A DNA stretch of 53,126 nucleotides from a virus, in the IMG/VR virus record IMGVR_UViG_3300005577_000042, positions 1 through 53,126 of that record; one strand, 5' to 3'. Each line of letters opens with the position of its first letter. The first letter of the stretch is position 1. Shown one piece after another: positions 15,601-25,287 of the stretch. The position numbers and the translations under genes are program-made. The notes beneath the pieces were generated by a model. It did no database searches. It worked only from the letters and a program-made list of their open reading frames with translations, and was not told where the DNA came from.

Positions 15601-16868
15601 AGGGTACTGTCTTGAAAATTAGAAAAAGCTATCCCGCTATAATTAATACCCCTTTGGAATTTAGTGTCATAATATTTACCTCCTGAAATGGTATCTATGG
15701 TAAATTGCTGTCGCCATGCTCCATGCGTTTGTAATAGCGATATAAAAATATTATCAGGATGAGCATTTATTTCAGACTGTCTTTGATCATCGTTTGATTT
15801 CAGATATGCAGTTCCGGTTGCGTCGCCACCAACTATAGACGAGATACCGGTTCCGCTAATATCATAAGCCGATCCTACAAAAAAACCAGGCCCTATATCA
15901 AAATACGAACTAGCTGCGGGGTCAATGTAGGTTGAAAATTCAAGTGTATGCGCTTTTAGGTTTACAGTTCTATCCGAATTATGAATTGAATCGTCAAGTT
16001 TGTATAAAGTAGTGTCTGAACCTCCACTACCCCCACACGCTATACAATGTATCGTATCATTCACAATGCTGAATTGGGTAGTATCGAAGTGTGCAGCGTT
16101 TTTACGCAGCGTATCCAACAGCGCAACAGTCGTTACAATCTTAGTCGTATCCACACTAAACGCCTGTGCATTCAAATTCAGCCCGAATCCCGGCGTATAA
16201 ATCGCCTGACTCGACCAGTACAGATGCCCTGAGCCATCCGTTTGCAATACCTGTGCTGATGTGCCGTCTATGCTTGGGAAGGTGTATTTGCCTGCAATTG
16301 TTAAAGTATCTGTTCGGTATGTCCGCGTCCATGGAGTAGCATTTTGCTGCGTTAACGGATTTGATAGTACGAATTGATTTACAGGCCCCGGCGGAACTAT
16401 TATAGTGCCAGTAGGGGTAATTAATACAGCCCCTACGCGAAGATCGCCATGTGGTATGCTTGGTTCTACAGGATTGGGAGATAGCGCTCCTACGGCGATG
16501 TGAATGCCATTATTTACGCTGTCGGCATAAACCGTCTCATATCTTGAATAAATAGTATCCCGCGCTTGCAGGGTAAAGTTTGCAGGAGAAGATAGGGTAT
16601 ATACAATATTACTAATATTCCAACTGCCTGTACTCACCGTTAATGTTGAGCCAACGACAGAAAGGTTAAGGCCGGATAATACCTGATTATAGGGTTGGTA
16701 TTGACCAAAGTCAAAGTATTGATAAGTAAGCCCATTAAACACCCACCTATGTTTGGTTGCCAAATCATAGTACATAGTTGCCTGAGGCATTTGAACTGGC
16801 TGCAATGGCTTCGTTTGAGACTTGACAACAAACGGGAGTAAAAGTAATATGTAAAGTATTTTTCTCAT
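12657..16868 (-). CDS. Large tail fibre / adhesin (1403 aa) with Sec-type signal peptide
   Basis: Residues 1-18 (MRKILYILLLLPFVVKSQ) look like a signal peptide. The rest is a low-complexity beta-rich fibre, high in Gly, Ser, Thr and Asn. Fibre-type repeats are seen, for example GSETITGSKTFTPKQFF near residue 740 and many SG-xx-T strands. A fibronectin-like stretch (PAQTTYYKIVAYDVFGKPSG) appears near residue 1085. A glycine-rich module at about 1217-1295 (SYTNGTYTNVKLTGGSGSDA onward) is shared with the ring protein at 35893-37077. The C-terminus (YSQPIAGTSYKKVIAY...ILEGY) resembles the C-terminal domain of phage tail proteins annotated as fibre tips. Likely role is host receptor binding. Cytoplasmic virion assembly is hard to reconcile with a true signal peptide. 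Confidence 0.8.
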   Translation of the reverse strand: MRKILYILLLLPFVVKSQTKPLQPVQMPQATMYYDLATKHRWVFNGLTYQYFDFGQYQPYNQVLSGLNLSVVGSTLTVSTGSWNISNIVYTLSSPANFTLQARDTIYSRYETVYADSVNNGIHIAVGALSPNPVEPSIPHGDLRVGAVLITPTGTIIVPPGPVNQFVLSNPLTQQNATPWTRTYRTDTLTIAGKYTFPSIDGTSAQVLQTDGSGHLYWSSQAIYTPGFGLNLNAQAFSVDTTKIVTTVALLDTLRKNAAHFDTTQFSIVNDTIHCIACGGSGGSDTTLYKLDDSIHNSDRTVNLKAHTLEFSTYIDPAASSYFDIGPGFFVGSAYDISGTGISSIVGGDATGTAYLKSNDDQRQSEINAHPDNIFISLLQTHGAWRQQFTIDTISGGKYYDTKFQRGINYSGIAFSNFQDSTLVPKKWVVDNFAAIGSGSSGANPTATAGTSAVNGSATTFMRSDAAPKVDSAVFRTTANSLTLAQTQTALNAKQATLVSGTNIKTVNSNSLVGSGNVSVGTVTSITPGIGFVSHTAITGSGTMDVDTVSTISTKYYASVVVGPDGIVSGMSPTTISGTTATVPSGVYRLNNLLITKASSTNVTIDAQDATLNRYDLIVGDASGVLTKVSGTLGADAAQPDVPANKALIAYIYIPATGGTVVSGGGGGKGTTQNALSGGYGIVPFTFNGGTAGIKVVGDTTSSTGLVSKGRLSTNLGGYLKKTDTTAMLANVVHIAGSETITGSKTFTPKQFFTGNVLLNTTSDTTRFKLQVNGRTKITQYDAAGTNDSLMAFNPTTHGLRMTKLVAGSGATVTYGPGTITIGATGTSLTAGRGILLPSTVIILDTTQNYTWLKAQTITKNSLGTTPTNGFNLINSTLSTSGVTSQYAPAMHWQGHGWGSADNYIDWQEYPSVSGNTSSMLWRYSSSSTSTPSYSTMMSLDQSGKLTVNGVISGNSSGAAILQDGSGNQIFRGLRANAWTDSQSSVFFELGNTGNDNAFFTTGNGVQFSRLGFAAISTQIVNSTFSSANVPQGSFEISDGTSGQFNVFSNGGLKGSYISTPTAVKVFTLTTGGSIPAQTTYYKIVAYDVFGKPSGVSSEVSVTSTGSTSSNTLSWLPVNGAYIYRIYRGTSAAGENAYFTSTTASFLDTNGSGTGTSGTPPTSITSSINFIGQSITSTGNLGVGTILNPQVLAAANNDVLVGTYVRPNFSNYNGASTGTISGGSSYTNGTYTNVKLTGGSGSDAYATIVVSGNTVTAVTITSGYNGHDYKVGDVLSANAGDIGGTGSGFTWTLTALNFTGLQKIGLEIGGNLAINADQTAVNASTSGTVTYSQPIAGTSYKKVIAYCNAANGTASYTFPVPFTNTPAIVTTNGPASSVVTSLSTTAVTITGSSTTGFIILEGY

Positions 16869-16873
16869 TTGTG

Positions 16874-18820
16874 TTACATATTAATAAAGACGTAAGGCGC
16901 ACCTATCCACTCTATCTTAATATTATTTACGGCATTAGCGGCTGTATTTAGAGTCCCAGTAACCGTAGCTCCGGTGAAAGTTAATGTTCTACCGCCTGTC
17001 GCATCTTGGATAACGATTAAATCGCCTCTGTCACCTACTACGAAACTTGAAAACCCCATAGTTGAGTTACCAGTAAGCGTGTACACATTATAGCTCGTCT
17101 TATCGATGTCAAAAGTTACCGATGTTCCCGAAAGCACAGATGATATTCTATTTCTTAAAATAGTGGGGTTATTGTAGTTGTTATTGCCGTAAAGTAATGT
17201 TTTTGCATAACCGGAAAAATTATTCATCCCTATATAAGTGGTTCCGCAGCTATCTACATCTAACAAATATTTGGTCGAGTTCGAGTTGGCAAGAACGTTA
17301 TTAGAAACATTTACATTAGTGTTATTCCTTAAAAATATACACTGAGCATCGTTGCCCGTACTGATCTGGTTGTCGTTAATCTGTAAATTCGGAAAAGTGG
17401 TTGTACATCTGCTAAATATTCCCGCAACAGTAAAATTTTCAATAGAATTAGCAAATATCTTACAATCAGCGGTTGATGCGTTAATTGCAATATCAATACC
17501 TTTCGAGTAAGACGATCCCGGAGCACCATTTAATTTATTACCCCATATCTTTAATCCGCCCCCATTTTCGTAACGTATCAACGCCAAAGTATTAGTATTG
17601 CCGTACAGCCAGTTAGCGTAAAAAGCCTGGTCGCCTGCATCCACTAAATTAACATCTGCGATTTTAACATTCCAATGATGCGAATTATAAAACAGGTTAT
17701 CGTGAATGCTCCAATCCCACCCATTCTCAATATCAAAATCATTATAAAAATTAAGTATAGAACAGTTTTGCATTCTAAACCCTATGGATTTTTTAACATA
17801 TATGCCTGCGCCTGCTGTTGGTGTCGTTTGATTATTTGTGATTGATAGATTATCAAACATCACATTGTCAGCATTTACATAAAACGCGTTCTTTGTGGTT
17901 GATGTAAATACTAATTGCGATACGGCATGATTATATTGCGTTCCACTGTAAACCGGGTTAACACCCCCGTAGCCCTCAAATGTAATTGCCTTAGTAACCA
18001 GTAACGTATCGCTTACAATGTATTTTCCTGCCGGAATAATTATCTTACAACCGTTAGAATTGGTACAAGCTGCTATGGCATTGCGAATGGCTGTCGTATT
18101 GTCTGTCGTGCTGTCACCTACGGCACCATAATCGATTATATTGATTACATATAAGTTTGACTGTTTCCCATTAAAAGTAGTCCAATCAGTATTTGTTAAA
18201 TACCCATTTTGCGAGGTGGTTGCAGCCTGTGATGAAATAACGCCCGTACTATTATTGTAAAATATTGGTGAAGTTGCAGATATTCCTGTTCTTGATATAT
18301 AATTAGAGGGATTGCTTGATTTATAATAACGGGTATCACCCTTTGGAAAGAAATTCAAAACGGTTTGAATAACGGCGGTATCTACCTTTTCAGTTACGTT
18401 AGCAGAGTTATTAAATGATCCCGACACAAGGCCCGTGCCAAAGGTTAAGGTGTTAGCTAATGTTCCGCCACCTATCTTAGCGTACCTAGTATCTCCTTTA
18501 GGAAAAAAGTTTAGTATGGTCTGTAGCTTCGTAGTATCAATTTGACTACTAACTGGCGCAGACCCGTTAAAAGAATAGGGTTGCCCTAAAAACCCATAAG
18601 TAAAGGACAGTGAATGCGTAGTGGTGCTACCCGATTTAATGGTGTCTTTTTTAATATTGCCACTCGCATCTACCGTAACCATCATATCTCCGCTTACAGG
18701 TGATTGAGGGATGGTTTTAATGCGCAACTTATCCGGTATAACTGTGGTTTGAGCAGAAGCACCCAACGTTACCAGCAGAAGTATCGCTATGAGTTTGGCG
18801 TGTAAGTTTGTAAGTCCCAT
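16874..18820 (-). CDS. Tailspike-like protein with pectate-lyase-type beta-helix (648 aa)
   Basis: N-terminus MGLTNLHAKLIAILLLVTLG plus ASAQ is signal-peptide-like. Residues about 80-190 contain two copies of a motif LNFFPKGDTRY. From about 228 the sequence INIIDYGAVGDSTTDNTTAI is the hallmark start of the Pectate_lyase_3 beta-helix found in phage tailspikes. Rungs such as NVMFDNLSITNNQ continue to about residue 560. A short C-terminal beta domain follows. Such proteins bind and often cut capsule or exopolysaccharide; catalytic residues cannot be fixed here. It overlaps the upstream structural gene by 34 nt and lies 5 nt before the large fibre gene. Confidence 0.8.
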   Translation of the reverse strand: MGLTNLHAKLIAILLLVTLGASAQTTVIPDKLRIKTIPQSPVSGDMMVTVDASGNIKKDTIKSGSTTTHSLSFTYGFLGQPYSFNGSAPVSSQIDTTKLQTILNFFPKGDTRYAKIGGGTLANTLTFGTGLVSGSFNNSANVTEKVDTAVIQTVLNFFPKGDTRYYKSSNPSNYISRTGISATSPIFYNNSTGVISSQAATTSQNGYLTNTDWTTFNGKQSNLYVINIIDYGAVGDSTTDNTTAIRNAIAACTNSNGCKIIIPAGKYIVSDTLLVTKAITFEGYGGVNPVYSGTQYNHAVSQLVFTSTTKNAFYVNADNVMFDNLSITNNQTTPTAGAGIYVKKSIGFRMQNCSILNFYNDFDIENGWDWSIHDNLFYNSHHWNVKIADVNLVDAGDQAFYANWLYGNTNTLALIRYENGGGLKIWGNKLNGAPGSSYSKGIDIAINASTADCKIFANSIENFTVAGIFSRCTTTFPNLQINDNQISTGNDAQCIFLRNNTNVNVSNNVLANSNSTKYLLDVDSCGTTYIGMNNFSGYAKTLLYGNNNYNNPTILRNRISSVLSGTSVTFDIDKTSYNVYTLTGNSTMGFSSFVVGDRGDLIVIQDATGGRTLTFTGATVTGTLNTAANAVNNIKIEWIGAPYVFINM

Positions 18821-19560
18821 TGTCCTGTTGATGAATTATCAAGTTTTTCGTATTTAGCAGGCACATTTGGCAATAATATAAGTTGCCCCCAAAGTGCGGT
18901 TGGGTATAACCCATTTAACGTAGCATTATCAAGCAATACTGAACTTGTATTAGTGATTGGTGGTGAAACGATATTTGCGCTTTCCGGCACAAAACCAGTT
19001 ATTTGTATATATCCAGTCGTTAGCATACCAAATGTCCAAGTATAGCTATCCGGTTTATTTACGTCACCGCCTAAATTTACTATTGTTGGCACTGTACCCG
19101 TGTCTTGCTGTACCGTAGCGAATGCGTCTGTAGTCACAAAAAGTTCAACAATAGCATTATCGCCATATCTATCAACGTAAGTAGCTTGGAAATTACTTAA
19201 TGACACCGTATCGACATTCTCAAATATAATTCTGTCATAATTAGCCTGCGCGTTAGTTACCGCAGTAACGTCATATACTACAGTTGAATTTTGGAAGTTC
19301 GGATCGAGATTGTTTACCGTAGTATCAAAACCTACCAGACTGTTAAGGCAGTTATACAGTGTCACAGTAGTCGTTGCGTCATACTGGCCTGTATTGTACT
19401 GATACTGCAAGGCATTTATATTTCTGTTTAGCCTGCGTATACTTGCCCAACTCAATTCATCATTCCCGACTTTTAACTGCGCCAAATTAGCTGTACACTG
19501 ATTTGCCATGAGCAAACTTGCACTTAGTAAGGTGTTTTCTATGGATTGTGCTGATGGCAT
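18787..19560 (-). CDS. Putative tail/adhesin-region structural protein (257 aa)
   Basis: The N-terminal 60 residues are helical (SIENTLLSASLLMANQC...). The rest is beta-rich and threonine/asparagine-rich, ending WDLQTYTPNS, a short aromatic C-terminus. No signal peptide, unlike the two following genes. Its start shares one base with the stop of the upstream gene. Position between internal virion proteins and tail fibres suggests a fibre-attachment or tail-collar protein (inference). Confidence 0.6.
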   Translation of the reverse strand: MPSAQSIENTLLSASLLMANQCTANLAQLKVGNDELSWASIRRLNRNINALQYQYNTGQYDATTTVTLYNCLNSLVGFDTTVNNLDPNFQNSTVVYDVTAVTNAQANYDRIIFENVDTVSLSNFQATYVDRYGDNAIVELFVTTDAFATVQQDTGTVPTIVNLGGDVNKPDSYTWTFGMLTTGYIQITGFVPESANIVSPPITNTSSVLLDNATLNGLYPTALWGQLILLPNVPAKYEKLDNSSTGQWDLQTYTPNS

Positions 19561-20018
19561 TAGCTCCCTGTAATTATAGCGTTTGCTGCAACAATATCGT
19601 TATTCGCAGCATTACCAAAACCGCCTAAGGCAAGGCGTAGTGCTGATGTGTTGTATAGCTCTGCGATGTCTGCGTAAGTAAGCTGTTCAGAACCGCAGTT
19701 GCAACTACAGCCTAATTGGGCTATGACATTCACGTATGTGCTTAAATAGATGCCGTTAGCTAAATAGTTCCTAACGGCCTGATAAGTACCTGTATTGTCA
19801 GTAACATCCAACGTAAATGACCAGTAAGCGTCTGCAGTTACCGGGTATTCAGCGGTAGCCGATGTAGGCGAGTCTATCACCTGCACTAAATCACCCAATG
19901 AATTGTATACGGTGAATGTACGGGCTGATACTGTACCTAGTCCGGTGCTGGTGTCGCTTAGAGTTAACACATTGCCTGCGGGGTTGCTCGAAACGCTCAT
20001 TGATGCTACTACTGCCAT
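19560..20018 (-). CDS. Putative structural protein (152 aa), Ig-like
   Basis: First 90 residues look like an Ig/PKD-type beta sandwich (VLTLSDTSTGLGTVSARTFTVYN...WSFTLDVTDNTGTYQAV). It then contains CSCNCGSE, a cluster of three cysteines in five residues. The C-terminal 40 residues are helical. No signal peptide. Likely a minor virion decoration or tail protein; not matched to a named family. Confidence 0.6.
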   Translation of the reverse strand: MAVVASMSVSSNPAGNVLTLSDTSTGLGTVSARTFTVYNSLGDLVQVIDSPTSATAEYPVTADAYWSFTLDVTDNTGTYQAVRNYLANGIYLSTYVNVIAQLGCSCNCGSEQLTYADIAELYNTSALRLALGGFGNAANNDIVAANAIITGS

Positions 20019-20029
20019 TTCTTAATAGT

Positions 20030-20368
20030 TTAAATAGTTGCGCCAGCAATGTACAGAAGGGCACTATAGTCTAAATATGCGTCTGGTATTTGCAATCTTA
20101 TAATAAGAGTGTCTCCATTGGCTATACCTGAGTCAATTGAACCGAATAGGTATGTGTAAACCGGAAGCCCCGCTACGTAAGATAATGTACATGACACAAC
20201 ATTTACCCCCAATGTCAAAAACTTCCCTGCATTAGTACTCCACACGCTTTGTAACGAAGACACTTCAAGGTCAAAGCCAGTGATATTAGAAAACGTTAAG
20301 GTCTTTGCTGAGGTGCTTAAGGCCCAAGTGTAAATATTGTTCTTATTACCCGCTAATACTGTTGCCAT
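20030..20368 (-). CDS. Putative small structural protein (112 aa)
   Basis: All-beta sequence, with strands such as KTLTFSNITGFDLEVSSLQS. It lies directly after the giant internal-protein gene's promoter-distal side and before two other beta-rich genes. A TATATTTA box is found 24 nt upstream of the start. No family is recognised; a tail or decoration protein is likely from position. Confidence 0.6.
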   Translation of the reverse strand: MATVLAGNKNNIYTWALSTSAKTLTFSNITGFDLEVSSLQSVWSTNAGKFLTLGVNVVSCTLSYVAGLPVYTYLFGSIDSGIANGDTLIIRLQIPDAYLDYSALLYIAGATI

Positions 20369-20400
20369 TGTCTTATTGTTTAGGGGTAAATATAGGGAAT

Positions 20401-23400
20401 TTATTCTTCGACTTTTTCGATGTCATAACCCCCTGTTTCAGAGTTGTGGTATTTGGACAGGACACGACGTTTACTAACTTTTGACGCCATAGATTTAAGC
20501 CGTTTAGTCAGTTTCTCTTTTTCAACTTTATTAGTCGTTTTGGCTATCTCCAACTTGATAGCTTTAGCGCCTTCAGTTTTCATAAAGTCGTCGTAGAACT
20601 TTTGACGTTCCTGTATCTGTTGGTTGTTGAGTTTGTATTCATGGTCGCCAATCATAATCTTATCAAATCCCGGATGAGGATTTTTTATAGGAACTTGTTC
20701 TCTAAGCCCAGGAATCCCCTCTTTTACCGCATCAAGAAGCCCTTTTGGTGAACGTTTTATTGGTTTACCTTCCTCGTCTTTATCGGTATATTCAGCTATA
20801 TTTTTAACATCCGGTGGTATCACCAACGAGCGTAACATATCACCTGCCCACGATGCCGCTTGTTGTCTGCCCTCCAATATACGCGCTACATCCTTTGGTG
20901 CTGTAAAAAACGGGGTGCTTTCAGCTAAATCTCCTGCCTCTGCCACGCCTGAGTCAGCCAATCCAGTGGCTATACCCTGCGCATCTTGCGCCCTTTTTAC
21001 AGTAGCACCTAATTGCAATATAGATAGTAGCGGGGTGTGCGTCAAAAAGTGAGGTAATTCAACGCCAAACAATTTAACATCGTTTGATTTCAACCCGTAT
21101 TTATCATCATTTTTCCCCTTAGTATACAGGCCGCCAAATGCTTGAGGATTTAAATATCCTAATGTTAACAATCCCATGCCTACACCTTGTCTTTTAAATA
21201 CGCGCATAACATAATCTGCCTCATATGGCTCAAGTTGACTTATTCCTTTTCGCATCAGTGTAAATGCGACTCTTGCAGCTCCCAACACAGGTACGTATTG
21301 TGACTTTTCAGATAAATAGTTAGTAGGCACTTTTACGATTGGCAATAGGAATTTTAATACAGAAGCTGATATTTCGCCTGTTTTTCCGAAGCCTTTTTGC
21401 TCTAAAGCAGGTGATTCAAGGTAGCTTAATAACATCCTATACGAGTTATTCGCTAAATTATCATTCATGAATATGGCCCTGTTCGCGTCTTTGTACGCTT
21501 CGATGCCAATACTCAATTCAACCATTGGGTCATTTACATTAAGCCCGTTTTTTTCAGCATATTCAGTCCGTAATTTTACAGACCTGTTAAATTCATTGTA
21601 TTTTGCAAATTCTTTGACGGCACCGTGAATATTACCAAATATATTCCACAGCCAATGGCCAACCTCTGCATGTTCTTTTTTATTGCCATATAGCAAGTCA
21701 AGGTTGTCTAATTTCCCATGTAGCTTTTTATTGGCTTCTTCCCATGTATTTTTATCCCAAATAGATGAAAAAGCCGATTTTTCAGCGCTTCTTCTAAATC
21801 CTGACCCTTCGCGTGGTGCGCGTTTTGCAATTTTGGGCACAAGACGGCGTATACCACTACCTGCAATTTCGTGTAATGGAGTACCAAGTACTCTATATAT
21901 AGCCGCTGTGCCTATTTTGACAATTGTTGGTATGGATGTCAACAATAAGCCGCGTCTGTATTTAATTAGGGTATCAATTGTTTTTTTAGTCTTACTTCTA
22001 TTAGCAAGCCTATCTTTTTGAAGCTCCAATTCAAACTCATGCCTGACGCGCTCTAATTCAGCCTTTGATTTTTGGGCTTCCCTATCCAATAAAGTTGGCG
22101 CTCTTTTCGGCGTTGGCTCAAAATCTTTCTCTGCTATCCTCCGCTGATATTCTTTTATTTGGTTGACTGTACGTGTTTTGATGGCTTTAAGTGAAATTTC
22201 GGGCTGCAAAAGTTCACGTACCTGCTTTTTAAGGTCTGCTATTCCCGAACTAATCTGCGCCTTTTTACGTTCTGGTGCTCTGTATTCTTTTGCCTGCAAG
22301 TCCTCTAACTTAGACAGTAATTTGGCCTGAGTTTTTAGTTCGGCCAACTTCTTCTCCAATTCAGGCTTAGTTTCGCGCTCTACAGGCTTTCCGTAACCGC
22401 TTAAAGCGTCGCGGATAGCGCGTTTGTCATACTCCGACAATTGCTCATGTATCTTATCAACCAAATCTTCCAATTTATCAATACCCTCAGCAATGTATGA
22501 CTTAGCCAGCTTTGCCAGTTCAGGTGAAATTTTGTACAGTTCCGCTACCTGCTGCGCGAATGGTATGGAAACATTCAAACGCTCAGAAGTACGTGCAATT
22601 TTTAATTTAGCGCGAATGTCTTGCACTAACTTTTCCCGTGTTTCTCCGCGCTGCTGTGAACGTTGCCCTCGTGCCTCTTTCCTTGCCTCGGCCTTCAACT
22701 TCTCAATCGCCTGCCGTTCTTGTAAATCACGGTTTTTCTGCGTTAGTTTATCAATGGTAGCCTGATACTCCTTCTCCTTTTTGGCGTACTCCTCATGTAC
22801 CTTACGCAAATCCTCCCGCTCATCCGCCGTCAACTTACGCCCCAAAGCCACCCGCTTCTTCGTTTCCAAGTTAGTCAATGACATATCATCCCGTATCATC
22901 ATTTTACGGGCGTTTAAGCCTGCTGAGGTCTTTGAACCAACCTTGCGCGACACTTCCTCGATCTTCTGTAAATTATCGCCTGCTGCGTCTAATTTGGCCT
23001 CCAAATCGGTTGTATCATGCCCGGCATCCTGTGCTTTGACAATTGCTTCGTTTACGCGGTCGTACTTATTTTTGGCTTCGGCTAAAGTGTGGGTAATTAA
23101 AGCCACTTCGGTATCGTCTACCGCACGTGGCTTATTATGCAATTCATCTACCAATTCACGCCCTGCATCGGGGTTTTCGTCGAGTTTTTTCATTGCGCCA
23201 TCCCAAACCGTACCGAAATCCTTACGTGCTTCGGACATGATTGGAGCCAGACCTCGTTTCTCCCTGTCTGTATCTATTTTTTTGTTTTTGATGGACGTTT
23301 CGGTGCCTTCTTCTTGTTTGACTTCCCTGCTACGTTCAGGGCTATTGCCACCGCCTGCCTCTGTGGCTTCCCTGCTGACATTTCCGTTTTGATGTTGGTC

Positions 23401-25287
23401 GATATTGTTTTGCGGCTCGACCCTTTCTGTAGTGGCATTACTTACTTCTTTTTGCCCATTTTCTTCATTGCTGGCTTGGCTTTGGCGGTTACTTTCTTCA
23501 TCGCCTTTTTGTCCTGTTTCTTGTCCATTTTGCTGTTCTCGTATTTCATTTTTTTGCTGTTTTGATGTACGTTCTAAATTTTCCAAATCATATCGTGACG
23601 GACTAATCTCCTCGCGAGTCCCGTCTGTAGTCTTATAAAATTTGCCTGCTTCCTCGTCCTTGCTGTAGGTAGTTCGCTTCCCTGTTACGAGTTGCCGTAT
23701 CTTATCATTAGCCTGGTCAATCTTATCAGTCAAGTACTGCTCATGTGAAGACGCTGTTTCTTGCAATGATGGGTCAAGTTGGCTACGTTGCGATTGCAAT
23801 TCATCCAAATCTTTCTGCAAATCGTTTCTGTCCAGTACCAATCCAACTGCCTTTTCTTTCTTCGGAGTCGCCATGTCCGGCGGGAGTGACTTAACTGCGC
23901 CTGCAATTTTATCTACATGGTCTTTGGTAGCCTGTACTTCTTCAGGTGTCCATCCCTGTTCCTGACCATGTTGCTCAAGTGTAGACTTCACGGATTCGGT
24001 ATCGTTAGGGTGGTCAAGCAAGTGTTCAACTACGCTATTTTTGTAATTAGATAGGGGAGTTAATTTAGTCAGTTCACGACCCATCGGTATAGCAGCAAAC
24101 AAAGGCGCATCTTGCGTAACCATTTTGTACTCATTCGCGGCCAAATCGCCCGGAGTTTCATTGAATACTGGTTTGTTATTAATAGCGTCTACGGCCTTGT
24201 GCAGAGCAAAATTGCCTACGTTGAGTTTGGTTAATGATGAAACAGTATTATTATAGTGTGACAACGCCTCTAATGGAGCGCGTTTTAATTTTTCAGCAAA
24301 TGTATTAGCACCTTTTTCTAAAAGCGACTTAAATTCGGTTGATGACAGGTCTTTTCCTGCTGACTCTTTTAGTGCATCTAAAGCAATTCCTGTCGCAACG
24401 TTGCCTTTTAGAGCAGATGGCAACTTGCCGAATATTTTGAGGTCTGACAGCGCCAAATTCACCACACCAGTACCCTGTATGAGCGCTTCTTTTGCGATAG
24501 GATTGTCGATTTGCAATTTATCAGCCAAATCTTTACCCTGACCTACGCCTTGCAGAAACATTAATGCCTCTGGCGCTTTTGAAGCCGCTCCCCCTGCTAT
24601 GGCAGGTGCAAATTCTGCCGCCATCCCTGCCGCTGATAGGACTTTACTATTTTCAGCCTGTGCAATATCATTCTTCGTTTGGCCTAAGTTAGCTGCCTCG
24701 GATAGCTTGCCCGTGACAATGTCATTACCAATATCTGCTGCGGGGCTGCCCATAGCCTTATTCCATTCGTGCGTAGCACCCTTAATAACATCTACTGTTC
24801 CGCCTAATGCTTTGCTTGTCAGATATTTTGTAGCTCCCACAACTTTACCAACCGGAGTATCCATAAATTTCCAGTGCGCTATTTCTTCGTCTAAAGGTTG
24901 GCGCAGTTCGTCCGGCCGCCTGTTAGCTGCCTGACTTATCTTCTGCCATGTCTCTTTAGTTTGTGGGTCAAGTTTTGCATAGTCGCTTTGTAACTGCTTA
25001 TTAGCCTTATCTACAACAGCTTGCCTATTTGCTTCCTGCTGTTTTTTTTGGTTGTCAATATACTCTTGTATATATGGAACAGTAGATGGCTCAGTAAGCG
25101 TCTGGATACTTGGGATAGTCCCTAATCCACTTGGCAATGAGGGTGAGGTAGAGTTTGAAGCGGGCGAACTGGGATTTTTTTTTACTTCAGACCCGCCATA
25201 TTTGGCAAATGGGTCGCCTGTCGAAGTGGTTTTTACTTCACTTCCACCATACTTTGCAAATGGATCACCTTCAAATTCTTCTGCCAT
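20401..25287 (-). CDS. Giant internal virion / DNA-ejection-type protein (1628 aa)
   Basis: Begins with two tandem copies of [13 protein letters not shown] (residues about 7-20 and 24-37). A glutamine/lysine-rich helical region follows. A long charged, coiled-coil-like region spans about residues 440-1080, including a very polar stretch near 540-660. A last part (about 1085-1480) has hydrophobic helices ([35 protein letters not shown]). This arrangement resembles the large polyvalent or internal proteins of podoviruses that enter the cell with the DNA, analogous to T7 gp16. No transglycosylase or RNA polymerase active site (DFDGD) was found. It is third in a run of three internal-protein-like genes. 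Confidence 0.65.
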   Translation of the reverse strand: MAEEFEGDPFAKYGGSEVKTTSTGDPFAKYGGSEVKKNPSSPASNSTSPSLPSGLGTIPSIQTLTEPSTVPYIQEYIDNQKKQQEANRQAVVDKANKQLQSDYAKLDPQTKETWQKISQAANRRPDELRQPLDEEIAHWKFMDTPVGKVVGATKYLTSKALGGTVDVIKGATHEWNKAMGSPAADIGNDIVTGKLSEAANLGQTKNDIAQAENSKVLSAAGMAAEFAPAIAGGAASKAPEALMFLQGVGQGKDLADKLQIDNPIAKEALIQGTGVVNLALSDLKIFGKLPSALKGNVATGIALDALKESAGKDLSSTEFKSLLEKGANTFAEKLKRAPLEALSHYNNTVSSLTKLNVGNFALHKAVDAINNKPVFNETPGDLAANEYKMVTQDAPLFAAIPMGRELTKLTPLSNYKNSVVEHLLDHPNDTESVKSTLEQHGQEQGWTPEEVQATKDHVDKIAGAVKSLPPDMATPKKEKAVGLVLDRNDLQKDLDELQSQRSQLDPSLQETASSHEQYLTDKIDQANDKIRQLVTGKRTTYSKDEEAGKFYKTTDGTREEISPSRYDLENLERTSKQQKNEIREQQNGQETGQKGDEESNRQSQASNEENGQKEVSNATTERVEPQNNIDQHQNGNVSREATEAGGGNSPERSREVKQEEGTETSIKNKKIDTDREKRGLAPIMSEARKDFGTVWDGAMKKLDENPDAGRELVDELHNKPRAVDDTEVALITHTLAEAKNKYDRVNEAIVKAQDAGHDTTDLEAKLDAAGDNLQKIEEVSRKVGSKTSAGLNARKMMIRDDMSLTNLETKKRVALGRKLTADEREDLRKVHEEYAKKEKEYQATIDKLTQKNRDLQERQAIEKLKAEARKEARGQRSQQRGETREKLVQDIRAKLKIARTSERLNVSIPFAQQVAELYKISPELAKLAKSYIAEGIDKLEDLVDKIHEQLSEYDKRAIRDALSGYGKPVERETKPELEKKLAELKTQAKLLSKLEDLQAKEYRAPERKKAQISSGIADLKKQVRELLQPEISLKAIKTRTVNQIKEYQRRIAEKDFEPTPKRAPTLLDREAQKSKAELERVRHEFELELQKDRLANRSKTKKTIDTLIKYRRGLLLTSIPTIVKIGTAAIYRVLGTPLHEIAGSGIRRLVPKIAKRAPREGSGFRRSAEKSAFSSIWDKNTWEEANKKLHGKLDNLDLLYGNKKEHAEVGHWLWNIFGNIHGAVKEFAKYNEFNRSVKLRTEYAEKNGLNVNDPMVELSIGIEAYKDANRAIFMNDNLANNSYRMLLSYLESPALEQKGFGKTGEISASVLKFLLPIVKVPTNYLSEKSQYVPVLGAARVAFTLMRKGISQLEPYEADYVMRVFKRQGVGMGLLTLGYLNPQAFGGLYTKGKNDDKYGLKSNDVKLFGVELPHFLTHTPLLSILQLGATVKRAQDAQGIATGLADSGVAEAGDLAESTPFFTAPKDVARILEGRQQAASWAGDMLRSLVIPPDVKNIAEYTDKDEEGKPIKRSPKGLLDAVKEGIPGLREQVPIKNPHPGFDKIMIGDHEYKLNNQQIQERQKFYDDFMKTEGAKAIKLEIAKTTNKVEKEKLTKRLKSMASKVSKRRVLSKYHNSETGGYDIEKVEE

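Noticed and set aside
22424-24934. Several long plus-strand open frames opposite the giant internal protein gene
   Set aside because: They are mirror frames of a strongly coding minus-strand gene, with Ser/Phe/Cys-rich low-quality protein and no start signals.
20401-25287. Virion RNA polymerase in the giant protein, as in crAss-like phages
   Set aside because: No DFDGD or other polymerase active-site motif is visible; the sequence is mainly coiled-coil with hydrophobic helices near the end.
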